A stretch of DNA of 64,000 bases from Chrysoporthe austroafricana. Lineage: Eukaryota; Ascomycota; Sordariomycetes; Diaporthales; Cryphonectriaceae. Shown piece after piece: positions 34,278 to 44,827 of the stretch (the first letter of the stretch is position 1; every line of letters starts with the position of its first letter). The stretch is taken from assembly GCA_001051155.2 (NCBI GenBank), contig JYIP02000004.1:187576-251575 (forward strand). The letters are read 5' to 3'. Under the pieces are notes generated by a model, which saw nothing but the letters and a program-made list of their open reading frames with translations, searched no databases and was not told the origin of the DNA. A program made the position numbers and the translations under genes.

Positions 34278-36051
34278 ATGGAGACGGAAGCCGCGCAGAG
34301 TCAAAATGGCCTGGTGAGCATCATCCGCACGTACGGTGTGCCAGTTGAGCCGGCGGCTCTTCGCTCTACCTTGGACGATGAAGAGCAGAGGAGACTCCTG
34401 TCCGAGTGGGTCAGGTCGCACCTTACACAAGACACATTGCTCACCAAGGACGAGCTGAACTCGTATGCCAAACGGTTCTCCAGCCGCAGACAAGCCCGCA
34501 GCTGACTTGTACTTAGCTATCGCTTCCTCCAGCGCAATGGAAAGGCGGAAGACCTGGCAGCTGCCGCAGATCTCTCCGTGGTCCAGGCTCTCGGTGACCA
34601 GGAGATCCAGGACGCCATCGAGGAGCTCAACCGCTCTACCGACACCATCAACAGACGGACAGATGTGCTGGTTCAACAACAGGATGCCTTGTCTCGATTG
34701 CTCTCGAGCAATGGTAGGGCTGGGGACGCTCGTTCTCATCTCGAAATCAAGTGGTTGCACAAGTGGGACTCTGATCGCAAGGCTCTCAACGCCACTATTG
34801 AGCTTCTGCTGCAGGGGCTGGACTCCCGTGTATCGGAGCTTGAGCAGCAGAGCCAGGTGTCCCGTGAAAATGCGGCCAAAATCGTGGGCGACGTGCTTCG
34901 TTCGGACGACAAGCTTCTGTCCAGTCTTCAGAAGCTCGGCTGGGAGCTCGACACCGAGGACCCGGATGAGACCGAGAGTGTGGTGAAGCTACGAGAGATC
35001 TGCGCTAGACTGATCAAGTACACTGTGGAGTGCATTAGGACCAAGCTCGACCGTGTCTTCTTGAAGAGCTTGGAGACTCGCGACGAGCCTGCGGCGGGTG
35101 ACCAGGCTACCATGGAAGACATCACAGCACAACAGGAAGAGCTAGAGGAGTTATACTCGGAGATCCTACCGGTGGCACAGATGTCCGCTGAACAGCAATG
35201 GCTAGAGCCTTCCCTCAGATCGCTGTCTGCCAAGAATGTAAATAGCACTGGCCGCTCCGCTGAGGCTTTGGACTATGTGAGTTAGCAAACGTGTGCCCGT
35301 GATGTATGCTGGGGAGTTGACTGACACTTCACAGATTCTCGACTGCCTCAACTTTCTCCTTGAACGTATCGATCGCTTATCTACCCGCGTATCGACGCTC
35401 GAATCACACGAAAGTGCAGCTTCCGGCCTCATTGCTGTTTCGAAGACAGAGCTGTCAACTACGGTCTCCTCCCTTCCCAAACGCCGTGGCATAGGCAACT
35501 CGCTAGCCTCGCCAGCCCGCCGGCCTCGGTCCCTAATCATGGACAGTATGATGACCCCGGCGCCATCCCGTGGAGCAGCCGCAAATACCAAAGCGAGAAG
35601 ACGGTCATCCGGCGGTGCCCTCTATAACTCTCCGCTCGATCACCTCCTCAGCGAGGTTGCTATCTTTCCCCCGGAATCAGACGACCCATCAAAGAGCACT
35701 GCCCAAGCACAGACTAGCTACCTCTCAACATCTCTCGCTGACCGAACCCGTAAATCTGCCGAGGTCTCTCGTAGCGTTCAGTCCGCCTTCGAAAGCTTTG
35801 CGTCCTCTCACCTGTCCGATACACGCACAGCACTGCAGCTCATTCGCGACTCAGTGCTAGCAGAGAGCCCCTTTGCGGATGTATGCCTCGTCGACCCAGG
35901 AATTGAAGGATCAATTGGGGTGCTAGCACAGGAGGTACATAATGTCACGAGTCGGTTGGAGGGTGTGGAGAGGGAGGCTGCGATGTTGACCAAGGGGCGG
36001 AACGTCAAGAGGGAGGAGATTGTGAAGCGCTGGGGACGGAGGGCAGAGTGA
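34278..36051 (+). CDS. Coiled-coil protein, candidate HAUS3-like augmin subunit
   Basis: Exons 34278-34462, 34517-35276 and 35335-36051 (introns 54 and 58 nt) give 553 residues. The N-terminus reads LLSEWVRSHLTQDTLLTKDE, then LNSYRFLQRNGKAEDLAAA. This pattern (WV...N/D-LL-ELxxYxxLQxxGK) resembles from memory the N-terminal region of HAUS augmin-like complex subunit 3. Most of the rest is predicted coiled coil with heptad-like Leu spacing, for example around DAIEELNRSTDTINRRTDVL and LLLQGLDSRVSELEQQ. A Ser/Arg-rich break follows at about residues 385-430, then more coiled coil to the end. Family knowledge: augmin binds microtubules and recruits gamma-tubulin for branching nucleation, and some filamentous fungi keep it. 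The assignment is tentative; any coiled-coil spindle or vesicle-tether protein could look similar at this level. Confidence 0.6.
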
Positions 36052-36637
36052 TCTCGCTTAAGCAGGAGTTCTCGTCGGCAGACCTCGCTAAGATAGGACG
36101 TGTTGGACGAACGTCAGCGATATAAAGAACATAGATAATATATGCAGGCCGAGGCTTGATGACTGGGCGTCTCGGGAGCTTGCTGTCCATCGTGTAACAT
36201 TTAGGCGTGCTGACCCCTGACAGTGGTGTCTTGAATCCGGGACTGTTAAATGGCTTACCCTTATTGTCAAATCCGCATCAGGTTGGGTATCCTGATCGTT
36301 GTCTAGCTATCTACAGCGGCTCATGCGGGCCTCGCTGGGCATCCCGCGTCGCCGGCTCATTGCATGATACTGACTGGTCTCGTTTGCGATCACCACCCCC
36401 CTCAGCTGACACCATCAGTGCTCATAACCGGCCATGCCAGAAAAGCGCCGGTTCATGTTGCCTAGGCATGTGTGGGAGCAGTGCCACACCAGCGCCCAAA
36501 TCGCGATCCATCACAGCCCGCCTCAGATCACGTATCCGGTATTCTTCCCTGCTATTCTCGCAATTATGTCTGAGAAATAGGCGTTAGGAGTTATGTCTCC
36601 TGATTGTAAATCGGCTCGCAGCATTTAAGTGGCGGTA
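36052..36637. other. Intergenic, ends at the transposon insertion site
   Basis: No gene seen. The last bases are the TA (36636-36637) at which the transposon inserted. Confidence 0.5.
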
Positions 36638-36692
36638 AGTCGGACCCGGTATTTCCGGACCCCCCCTAGTTCCGGACCCCCCTCCCGGACCA
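36638..36692 (+). repeat. Left terminal inverted repeat of the Fot1/pogo element
   Basis: 55 bp starting AGTCGGACCCGGTATTTCCG. Its reverse complement equals 38505-38559 exactly, and it is preceded by the TA target site. Confidence 0.95.
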
Positions 36693-37999
36693 TACCACCA
36701 TATAGACAACTAGATACATTCTCGATTTATTTCTTCTATTCAGCTACTACAATACATTCCTCTTCAGCAATAGGTAAATCGACGTCGCTCTCTCTATCTG
36801 AACTATCCTCTTNATCAGCAAACTTGGAATTCGGGCTAATATCGACCTTCTTTCGTTTCCTAGGTCTGGATGCTTCAATCTGTACTTTTAAAGCTTTATT
36901 TTCTTCGAGAGCTTTAGCCAGCGATAGGTCTCTCTCGTCCCAAGCTTTTTGTATCTTTCTGAAAAGTAAACGCTATGCAGGTATAGAAGAGAGATGGTAC
37001 CGATTGCTTTGCAGCTGATAGTATAAATCTTTAGCTTTCCTAGGGGTCGAATATATATCTGATTGATTCAGGCTAGATTTCGGGATAGGTTTAGGTCTTA
37101 TTAATTGCTCTGGACCTGAATCCGATTGCCTAGAAGTACGTTGCCGGACATTCTCGAGGAGAAGAGGGCTAAGGAGTGGTTTAGCTAGCCTGATCGGCTA
37201 TAGACCTGTTACTTTCCAGCCAGACTGGATATTCTGGCTAGATAGGCTTTCTTCTCGTACCAGGCGATAGTTCTCGAAAAAAGTTGCTTGCCTAGAACCG
37301 TAGAGTTGCCCTATTGACCTAGAAGGTTAACCTTCTTTCTGTAAGCCCTCTTAAGCGAAGAAAAGACGCCTAGGTCGAGAGGTTGAAATACGTAAGAAGT
37401 ATAAGGAAGCAAATAGAATAATAGGATATTATTCTGGAAGCATTCCTATATAAATTCGTCAGTTATATGGCTGCCATAGCTATCTAGAATTAATAGCCTT
37501 GCTTCCGAGAGGTTTTCTGGCTAGCTATTAGGGATATAGATCTTTTTAAGCCATTCGAATGCCGTTACATTTATTATTTATCCGTTATCCGTAATATCGA
37601 ATTGCCAGCCTTTGAGAGGTTTTAAAAGAGATGGAAACTATTGCTGCTATATAATCTTCCCTTTAAAAATAACTAGAAGAAGGAGGTGGCTGCCCGTTAC
37701 TGAAATGCATTCGATAAACGAAATCTAGGTTTTAGATCCAGGGTCCTTTTTCTGTATAGAACGTAATGAAAAGCTTCCGAGGACTAATCTATTCTCTCCT
37801 TAACTTTCAATTATCCCAGTTTCGTCTATATTCTATCGGTTAGCCGGCTTGATAGCTTGAATCCGGGGAAGGTCCAGTAAATGGAACTAAGACCGAATTA
37901 CTTCCGTTATTGTTCCGTTAATTCGATCTGAAGATATCCTTCTAGCCCTTAGAGTTCCTATCTTTGGATGCCTTTTTAAAAAAGCTCCAATCCAATCTT

Positions 38000-38208
38000 T
38001 TCCAAGAGGCTGAAGATCTCCTTTAATCTCGAGGACCTTCTGGGCAAAGAACCTTATTTCTGAATGGCTTGGTAGCAAGCCTAAAGCAGCTTGAGAAAGA
38101 ACCNTTCCAAGAGGCTGAAGATCTCCTTTAATCTCGAGGACCTTCTGGGCAAAGAACCTTATTTCTGAATGGCTTGGTAGCAAGCCTAAAGCAGCTTGAG
38201 AAAAAACC
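38000..38208. repeat. 104-bp tandem duplication split by an N
   Basis: Bases 38000-38103 and 38105-38208 are copies that differ at one visible position (G versus A, near the end), with a single N at 38104 between them. It lies in the helix-turn-helix region of the transposase and duplicates about 34 codons. The N suggests a contig join rather than a real tandem repeat. Confidence 0.9.
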
Positions 38209-38504
38209 TATTGGGCTAGATAGTCTTCTTGGGTAGTCGAGAGTCTCTGGTTTGCTTGATGGGCTGTTTTATGTGGCTGTTTGCTAGCTAGATGGCGGAG
38301 AAGAGTAGTCTTCGGAATAGCCCAAGTTGAGGAGGCCTTTTTAATAGATAGGCCATTTCTGATAGCATTAATAGCCTCAGCTACTTCTTTTTCGGAATAG
38401 GTTTTCATTGCGTTTATATTGATATCTGGTAAAAATATGAAGCTATTTGGAAAAGAAATGAAAGAGAAAACGTTAAGTATATAGAGGTAGTTAAAGTGGC
38501 GGTG

Positions 38505-38559
38505 TGGTCCGGGAGGGGGGTCCGGAACTAGGGGGGGTCCGGAAATACCGGGTCCGACT
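38505..38559 (-). repeat. Right terminal inverted repeat of the Fot1/pogo element
   Basis: Exact reverse complement of 36638-36692, followed by TA at 38560-38561. Confidence 0.95.
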
Positions 38560-38561
38560 TA

Positions 38562-39000
38562 GTATTCCGTCATCGTCAAGCTGTGAGGACCGGTATTCCA
38601 CCTGAGGTTACGCCTCGCGGCACGACTTTAGGACCTGGCCATGTACAATTGTTTGTTATTTTCTTTCAAAAGGTCACCATAACGTCAAAAGGTACTTTTC
38701 CATAAGTCCAAAGTCGAAATTTCTTACTGCCCTTGCACGCGGACACTCTATGGACACTTGCTTTGTCATTTGCCGAATTGGCTCTTGGACAATAGTGCAC
38801 CCCCGGAAAGAGCTTAGGGGACGAAAATCCTCGATAAAAAGAGATTTAGTAATGATAAAAGGACTCGCTAGTCCTAGATGCCTTAAGAATCCCTTCCTTG
38901 GACTACAAGTATTCAATCTTGACCCAATAAGGTCATCATCGATGTCAATCTATTCCTCACAACCGAACATCCAGGATCTTTCTCGATACATCGCACAGAA
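38562..39000. other. Flank between transposon and small membrane-protein gene
   Basis: No supportable gene; short open frames only. Confidence 0.45.
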
Positions 39001-39535
39001 ATGGCGCCTCCATCCTCGTCATGCTGGAAGAGGAGAACGGTGGTAGAAGTACAGATTTTAGCTATGGGCATCTTCATCACGGGAATAGTGGCTAGACTCA
39101 TTTCAATATTCGGTTTCGAGAGTCGGCCAATAGAGACACCGCTGACCCTGAATCACGATGTCATATCTTTCCTTATATTTGTGGTAAGCTGAGTTAACCT
39201 TGTACCTTTGTTTTTATCGGCGTCGTAAACTTATTGACCCACAGGTTGTCCTTCGACTGGCATTCCTACTGAGCACATCCTTCCTCGTCTGGATCAAAAT
39301 TCCCGGGGGAACTGTGCTCAAAGTGAATCTTGAGAACTTCCGCTGGAAAGTTGGACAGCTTGAAGAACGTGCTGAGCATGACGAGGTAAAATCGGGAGAT
39401 GGGCCCCTATCCGCCACTACATGTTCTACGCAACACGTATGCACGAAAAAGTCTTCGTCTCCGTCAGGCGCAAGACCAAAGCGATGGAAGGCAGCTCGAA
39501 TGACAGTCCCAACCGAGCTTGATGACTGGGAATGA
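39001..39535 (+). CDS. Small predicted membrane protein, unknown function
   Basis: Exons 39001-39183 and 39245-39535 with a 61-nt GT-AG intron give 157 residues. The splice joins two hydrophobic stretches into a continuous segment (HDVISFLIFV then VVLRLAFLLSTSFLVWI). An earlier hydrophobic helix is QILAMGIFITGIVARLISIF. The C-terminal third is polar, with a Lys/Ser-rich region and the end TVPTELDDWE. I do not recognise the family. Support comes from an ATG, a good intron whose removal preserves the frame, and the way it completes a membrane helix. It lies 440 bp beyond the transposon. It could still be a chance structure. Confidence 0.45.
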
Positions 39536-41533
39536 CGCGCTGTGGACCAAGGCTATCCACTATATATGGCAGGCCGAAAATATGTCCGAAGCAAGTGGAA
39601 AGATATGAACAAGAGGTTGGACCTCAATGGAAATGAAGTGCAACGCGATCGGTGACAAGGAAATACGTAAAGAATGTAGCAGGAATATCAAGTAGGATTC
39701 TATTGAATCCGTACCCACCTAGAGCTCTAGGTGATTCTCCAACGAGCTAAAGGCACAGACAATCATCAACGACCGCGTACTGTCTGCGAGCTTGTGGACG
39801 CATATCGCCGCCTGCGGTCTCGTACCAGCCCCCGGAAGTAATCGAACGACTTTCTCACCGCAACATCGAGTCTAGGTCCGGATTAGCGTATTCATACGAT
39901 TGTCTTTTGTCCTCTCTAGACGGGTAGGCACATTGGTCAGATCATCTAAGAGCAAGCGTGCCTCTAAAATCTACCTTTTCCCGTTACCTTTTCCCGCAGT
40001 AGGTCAACTAGTGCGATCCCGGTAATGCTCATATACTATATTAAAGCAGAGAAAACGATAATAAATGTGCCAAGAAGTCCGCTATGTTCGTAAGCCGAAC
40101 ATATCGCGCTCACTATCAGCCCGATTCCCGAGGGTTCAGTCTGAAGTGAGTTCAAGATTGGAACAGCTGTCGGATACATAAAAGATGTAGAGAGAATTAT
40201 CTGAAAAAAAGACAATCTCTCCGCATGCAGCCTCCAGATCAGAGCCGCCCGACGCCACCGATAAGTCGTCCTCAAATTGCCTTGTTCCAGATAGCACGCC
40301 CAAGGCGTAGCATAGGTTTGTGTTGAGCTTTCACGGAGCTTCTGAATAGATTCACAGGGAGTAGTGCTAACATGGCGTGTAGTTGATGAGAACGGCAAGA
40401 CATCGCAGCTCCAGAGCTAACCACTTCCAACAGAGTAGGAGTGACCTGTAATTGAAATTATTCTGCACTATAGATTGCTGTAAATGTCGGACTGGCACAT
40501 AACGAGACGCACGGTATGACAATATGATCAATGAACTCGAATCTCATTATGATGCAGAAGGAACCTCTCGCCATGAAAACAAGCAGATTAGCAGTATTTA
40601 TTCTATTGCAAATGAGCCTGGTTTATCAAGGGTGTCCGGACAGTAGTAGAGCATCTCAGCAATCTGTTGCGGCTACCCGGCTGGTTTAGCAAGGAAAGTA
40701 CTGGACTCGAAAATCACGTTGTGGATGTGTACTTCCGAGGCGAAGTCCACAGATTGTGGGCTTCTACCCATGGGTTTTCTCGCTAAAATCTCGAGGTCCG
40801 GATCCTTACCCATCAGTCCAAGCAGTAGCGACACTAATTCAACCCCCAGAGGATCCAGCTACACTCGATTGATTCTCAAGTATTTACAAGATTTCGTATT
40901 ATATCATCCACGTGAAAAAAACGTAGCTGAGATCTGAGAATCAACTGTTCTTTTGTTCCGTGGAAATAATCGTGGGCGGATATATCGGAAATGGGCAGCT
41001 GATAGGTTTACGACCACCAGAGTATCATTCCACATGTCCCACATCGAACCCACAACGTGAAAATAACGCCGTGGTTTCCCCCACAATCAAGTCAGCTGAA
41101 CAAAGATATCCCCGCAATATACAACAAGACCTGGGGTTAACGATTCATCCAGTCTTTGGTGGTCTGGCTGTGGACCCAGTCCCGTGATGACGGGCCGATT
41201 TGAACATCATCACATTCAAGCCGTCTCTAGGGACATTCTTTTGCCCCGGCTATTCCCTGGATTACGACCGGAAATATTTCTTTGGGTAAAGGTCGTATCG
41301 AACCATATTTCTACAGCTTGTTGACGTATCGAAGGCCCACTGCTGGCCCATTCGTGTCGGCTCAATTGCCGGCAGTTCGTCATCATGGGCCAGTTAGTCG
41401 ACAACGTAGTCTAGGGTATAAATGGTGCGCCACTCCTGGACTGCCTCGCTTGTTGCGGTCGGCCTCGCACCCAGGTTAGCCTCACTTAGGGTCTTCGACG
41501 TGTCATTGTCAAGCTTGTCTCTAGGTGACCAAG
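39536..41533. other. Intergenic, about 2 kb
   Basis: A 120-codon open frame on the minus strand (40398-40036) has a hydrophobic end but no ATG start or motif, so it is not called. The last several hundred bases contain the promoter of the carboxylesterase gene. Confidence 0.45.
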
Positions 41534-43393
41534 ATGCCCTCTCTACGGACCTGGGGTGCTGTGCTGGCTAGTAGTTCAGCAGCAGCCTTTGCAATCCCTC
41601 GCAATGTTACCACTAATGCACCCACTATCACCCTAAAAAATGGCTCATTCTACGGCGTGTACTCTTCGGCATATGACCAAGACTTTTTCCTGGGAATGCC
41701 ATTCGCTCAACCGCCTCTCGGCGATCTTCGTTTTCGTCAACCCCAGTCACTGAACACCACGTGGACCGAAATCCGGAACGCAACAACGTACCAGCCAGAA
41801 TGCATTGGCTACGGGTCAGACCAATGGGTCTTGGGCAACCATATCTCTGAGGACTGTCTTTCAGTCAATGTCGTGCGTCCAGCGGGAATAGACCCATCGG
41901 CGATGCTGCCTGTAGCTGTGTTCTTCAACCCAGGCGGATACTTTGAGGGAGGGAACTCGGATCCGCGATACAACATGAGCTTCATCGTACAGCAAAGCGC
42001 TGAGATGGGTATGCCCTTTATAGCAGTCAGTCCGAACTACAGGTTGAGCCTGTTTGGCTTCCTGTACTCTCAAGAGGTAGTTAACGCAGGCATCACCAAT
42101 CTAGGAATGCTGGACCAGAGACTGGCATTGCACTGGATACAGGAGAATATTGTGGCATTTGGTGGAGACCCGGAGAAAGTGACAATTTGGTAAGTCGCCG
42201 ATGAGAAATTATGTAGCGTTTAATACGTTACAAGGCGGTGAAGCTTGCAGCTGACGACGAGCAGGGGCGAGTCTGCCGGCGCAGGTAGCGTCGGAACGCA
42301 CCTGGTTGCCTACGGTGGCCGCGATGACAAGCTGTTTCGGGGAGCCATTAGCGAGAGCGGCTTTTGTTCGGGTCTCGCGAGCTATCCAACTGTCAAAGAG
42401 TGGCAGCCGATCTATGACTATATCGTGCAGTCAACCGGCTGTACTGGGGCAACAAATACTCTCGCTTGCCTCAGGACCATTCCATCCGATGATTTGTCTG
42501 CCGTCTTCAACAGCACTTTCAACGGATCCAACATCGGCAGCGATTCCAATTTTGGTCCACAAATCGACGGCGACTTCTTGCAGGAGTCAGGAACCATTCA
42601 GCTCCGAAACGGACAGTTTGTTAAGGTCCCATACCTCCTCGGCACCAACTTCGACGAGGGTGCATCCTTTGGCACTGAGGGAATCAACACCACAGCCGAC
42701 TTCGTTAACAAGATCCTGGCTGATACTCCTACTATGGACAACGAGACACTAAGTATATTACTCGCCGTCTATCCGGATATACCGGATATCGGTATTCCAG
42801 CAACTCTCAAAGGACGGCCGCCTCCAAACTCGGGATACGGCTACCAGTGGAAACGAGAGGCTGCCTACGCCGGTGACCAGAAGATGCACGCCGCGCGACG
42901 TTTGGCAACACAGTCGTGGGCGAAACTCAATGTAACAGCATACAGCTACCACTTCAACGTTCTTGTGAATGGTGCAACGGCTGAAGAGGGTGCTGGCCAC
43001 TTCCGGGAAGTGGCATTTGTCTTCAATGATGTTTCCGGCTTGGGGTACAACAACTCAGTGTCCGTTGACCCCTTTGCCCATGAGCCGGGAACTTTTGAAG
43101 AGTTATCGAATATCATGTCGAGAATGTGGGTCAGCTTCATTGTGAACCAGGACCCAAACGAAGCTCAAGGTGAGGTTGATGCACATCACATCCCCATCTA
43201 GGCAAGAGACGTTGAAGCTGACAGAATCATAACAGTCACTGAAGTTGGGTGGCCTAAGTACACGCTCGACAACCCAAGAAACCTTGTATTTGATGTGAAT
43301 GTGACTGATCTGGCCTATGTTGAGCCAGATATATTTCGAGCTGAGGGCATCAACTTTATCATGGATAATCTCTGGACAGTATTTAGACAATAG
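41534..43393 (+). CDS. Secreted type-B carboxylesterase/lipase
   Basis: Exons 41534-42189, 42265-43169 and 43236-43393 (introns 75 and 66 nt) give 572 residues, the normal size of the family. A signal peptide is evident (LRTWGAVLASSSAAAFA). Conserved blocks are FLGMPFAQPPLGDLRFRQPQ, SEDCLSVNVVRP, VFFNPGGYFEGG (oxyanion hole), NLGMLDQRLALHWIQENI, AFGGDPEKVTIWGESAGAGS with nucleophile Ser222, GTNFDEGASFG with the acid Glu, and GAGHFREVAFVFN with the His. There are many N-x-S/T sites. Family knowledge: such enzymes hydrolyse carboxylic esters outside the cell; the natural substrate is not predictable here. The first splice falls in the Trp codon just before GESAG, a common place for an intron in this family. 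The gene is intact. Confidence 0.92.
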
Positions 43394-44827
43394 TTCATAG
43401 AGACGTTATAATATAAAATGATCTTATGGAGCATTAAATTGCTTCGCCGCAAAATTCCCATTTGTATCTTTCAGCCCTTTTCACTAAAACGAAGGGTTTA
43501 AAATTTTCATCACTTAGCGCTGGCGAAAAAGATATTCAGTGTTTTAGTTGTTTCATATCGCTGCGATGGACTTTTGCGGCACAGTTTTAGATGGTATTAG
43601 CGTAATGGCATTAACAGCATAATTGACGACGCCCGGAAAGAGAAAACACGGGGAGAGAACAAAGTAGTAACAAGTGGAAAAGGATAATTCCAACAATAAT
43701 TGTACCCCCGAGAAGGACAAGAATTATTCTTTCTAATGAGATATTGATATAAATTCAACTTGTTGATCATTACTCGCAGCTCATTTCCTAGCTTCTTGTT
43801 ACAAGGGCTCGAAGAGGACTTGGAAGGGTCTGCTTCAATTCAACGATAGTTGCTAAGGGTGTCCATTGCACAGCCTCCCTCATTATGCAGTTGACTTCCT
43901 TCTGACACGTCGAGGGTGGGGAATGATCCCACGACGACGCGTAGCTCGGCATATCGCTCTGTCATTGAACGATCCCCCGAAGCGTCCGTGTAACACTTTC
44001 AAAGTACCGGAGCAAGTACTGATAATTAGCAAAGGATTAAACAAACGTCGCCATCTAGCAGCTGCATGGAACGAGAATCAAGCTCTGTTCGCAGCCTGTC
44101 GCGCCGCTGGGTCGCGTGAAACGGCACCCTTTATGCCGAGAAGACGGCGAAGAGAGGCGCTCAGAGATACGCAACTGCTCTCAGCGTTGGCATAATGCAA
44201 GTGAGGTATCTCTTTTTCGAGATTAGGATCCCTACTGATTTGTCTGAGTTTGCGTCTTGGTATCGGTACCAGTCTTTCGATACGTTACCATTCTTCGTGT
44301 CCTCTGCCGACTCCTAAAAGAATTCCACAATGTTGCTCTCACGAACCACGAGCTTCAATTAGCCCCCCCCGCCCCCGCGTTCCTACATGCAGGTCAGGTC
44401 AGGATGCGGATCCTTCTTAAGGAACGCAATAATATAACCGACACCAAGTTCTTGACTCCAGAGGCACTTCTGGTGGTGTCACACGTATATACATCTCTTA
44501 ATGCCGTTACAAGGTCTAGTGAAACGCGGCTAATAGTGACATAACCTGATGCCACGACACACCGGCGTAGCTACAGTAGCTGGGCGATTTACAGCGCCCT
44601 CGGCGTAGTCGCCGTAGCCGGGATTCGTTCGAGCTGCCGCATGGCCCACTGGGCCCCCACACGCTAGCGCTTATTACATTCACGACAGCTATTTATTCTA
44701 TCCAGTAGAGCTTGTTTGTCCTGCTACCAACCTGGTTCATTATACGCCACTGACGATCTGCTACATGAGCTGTTCATTCTAACATCATTTCACGCAAAGT
44801 TTCGCTTTCTTCATAACAATAGACATT
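43394..44827. other. Intergenic, about 1.4 kb
   Basis: No recognisable gene. Frames at 43866-44195 and 44257-44544 (plus) are motif-free and are not called. A C-rich run is at about 44362-44372. Confidence 0.45.

Larger units (their letters stand above)
36638..38559 (-). mobile_element. Degenerate Fot1/pogo-type DNA transposon
   Basis: A 1,922-bp element with perfect 55-bp terminal inverted repeats, flanked by TA on both sides (36636-36637 and 38560-38561), as expected of Tc1/mariner/pogo elements. The transposase lies on the minus strand from an ATG at 38408. It has a psq-type HTH (KKASSTWAIPKTTLLRHLAS), a CENPB-type HTH (PSHSEIRFFAQKVLEIKG, DWIGAFLKRHPKIG), NIDETGI with the first catalytic Asp, and near 37460-37497 LLILDSYGSHITDEF with the second. 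The frame is interrupted by many TAA/TAG/TGA, several at positions where the family has Trp or Gln, as expected after repeat-induced point mutation. It cannot encode an active transposase. Two N bases (36813, 38104) and an internal duplication mark assembly trouble. Confidence 0.9.
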
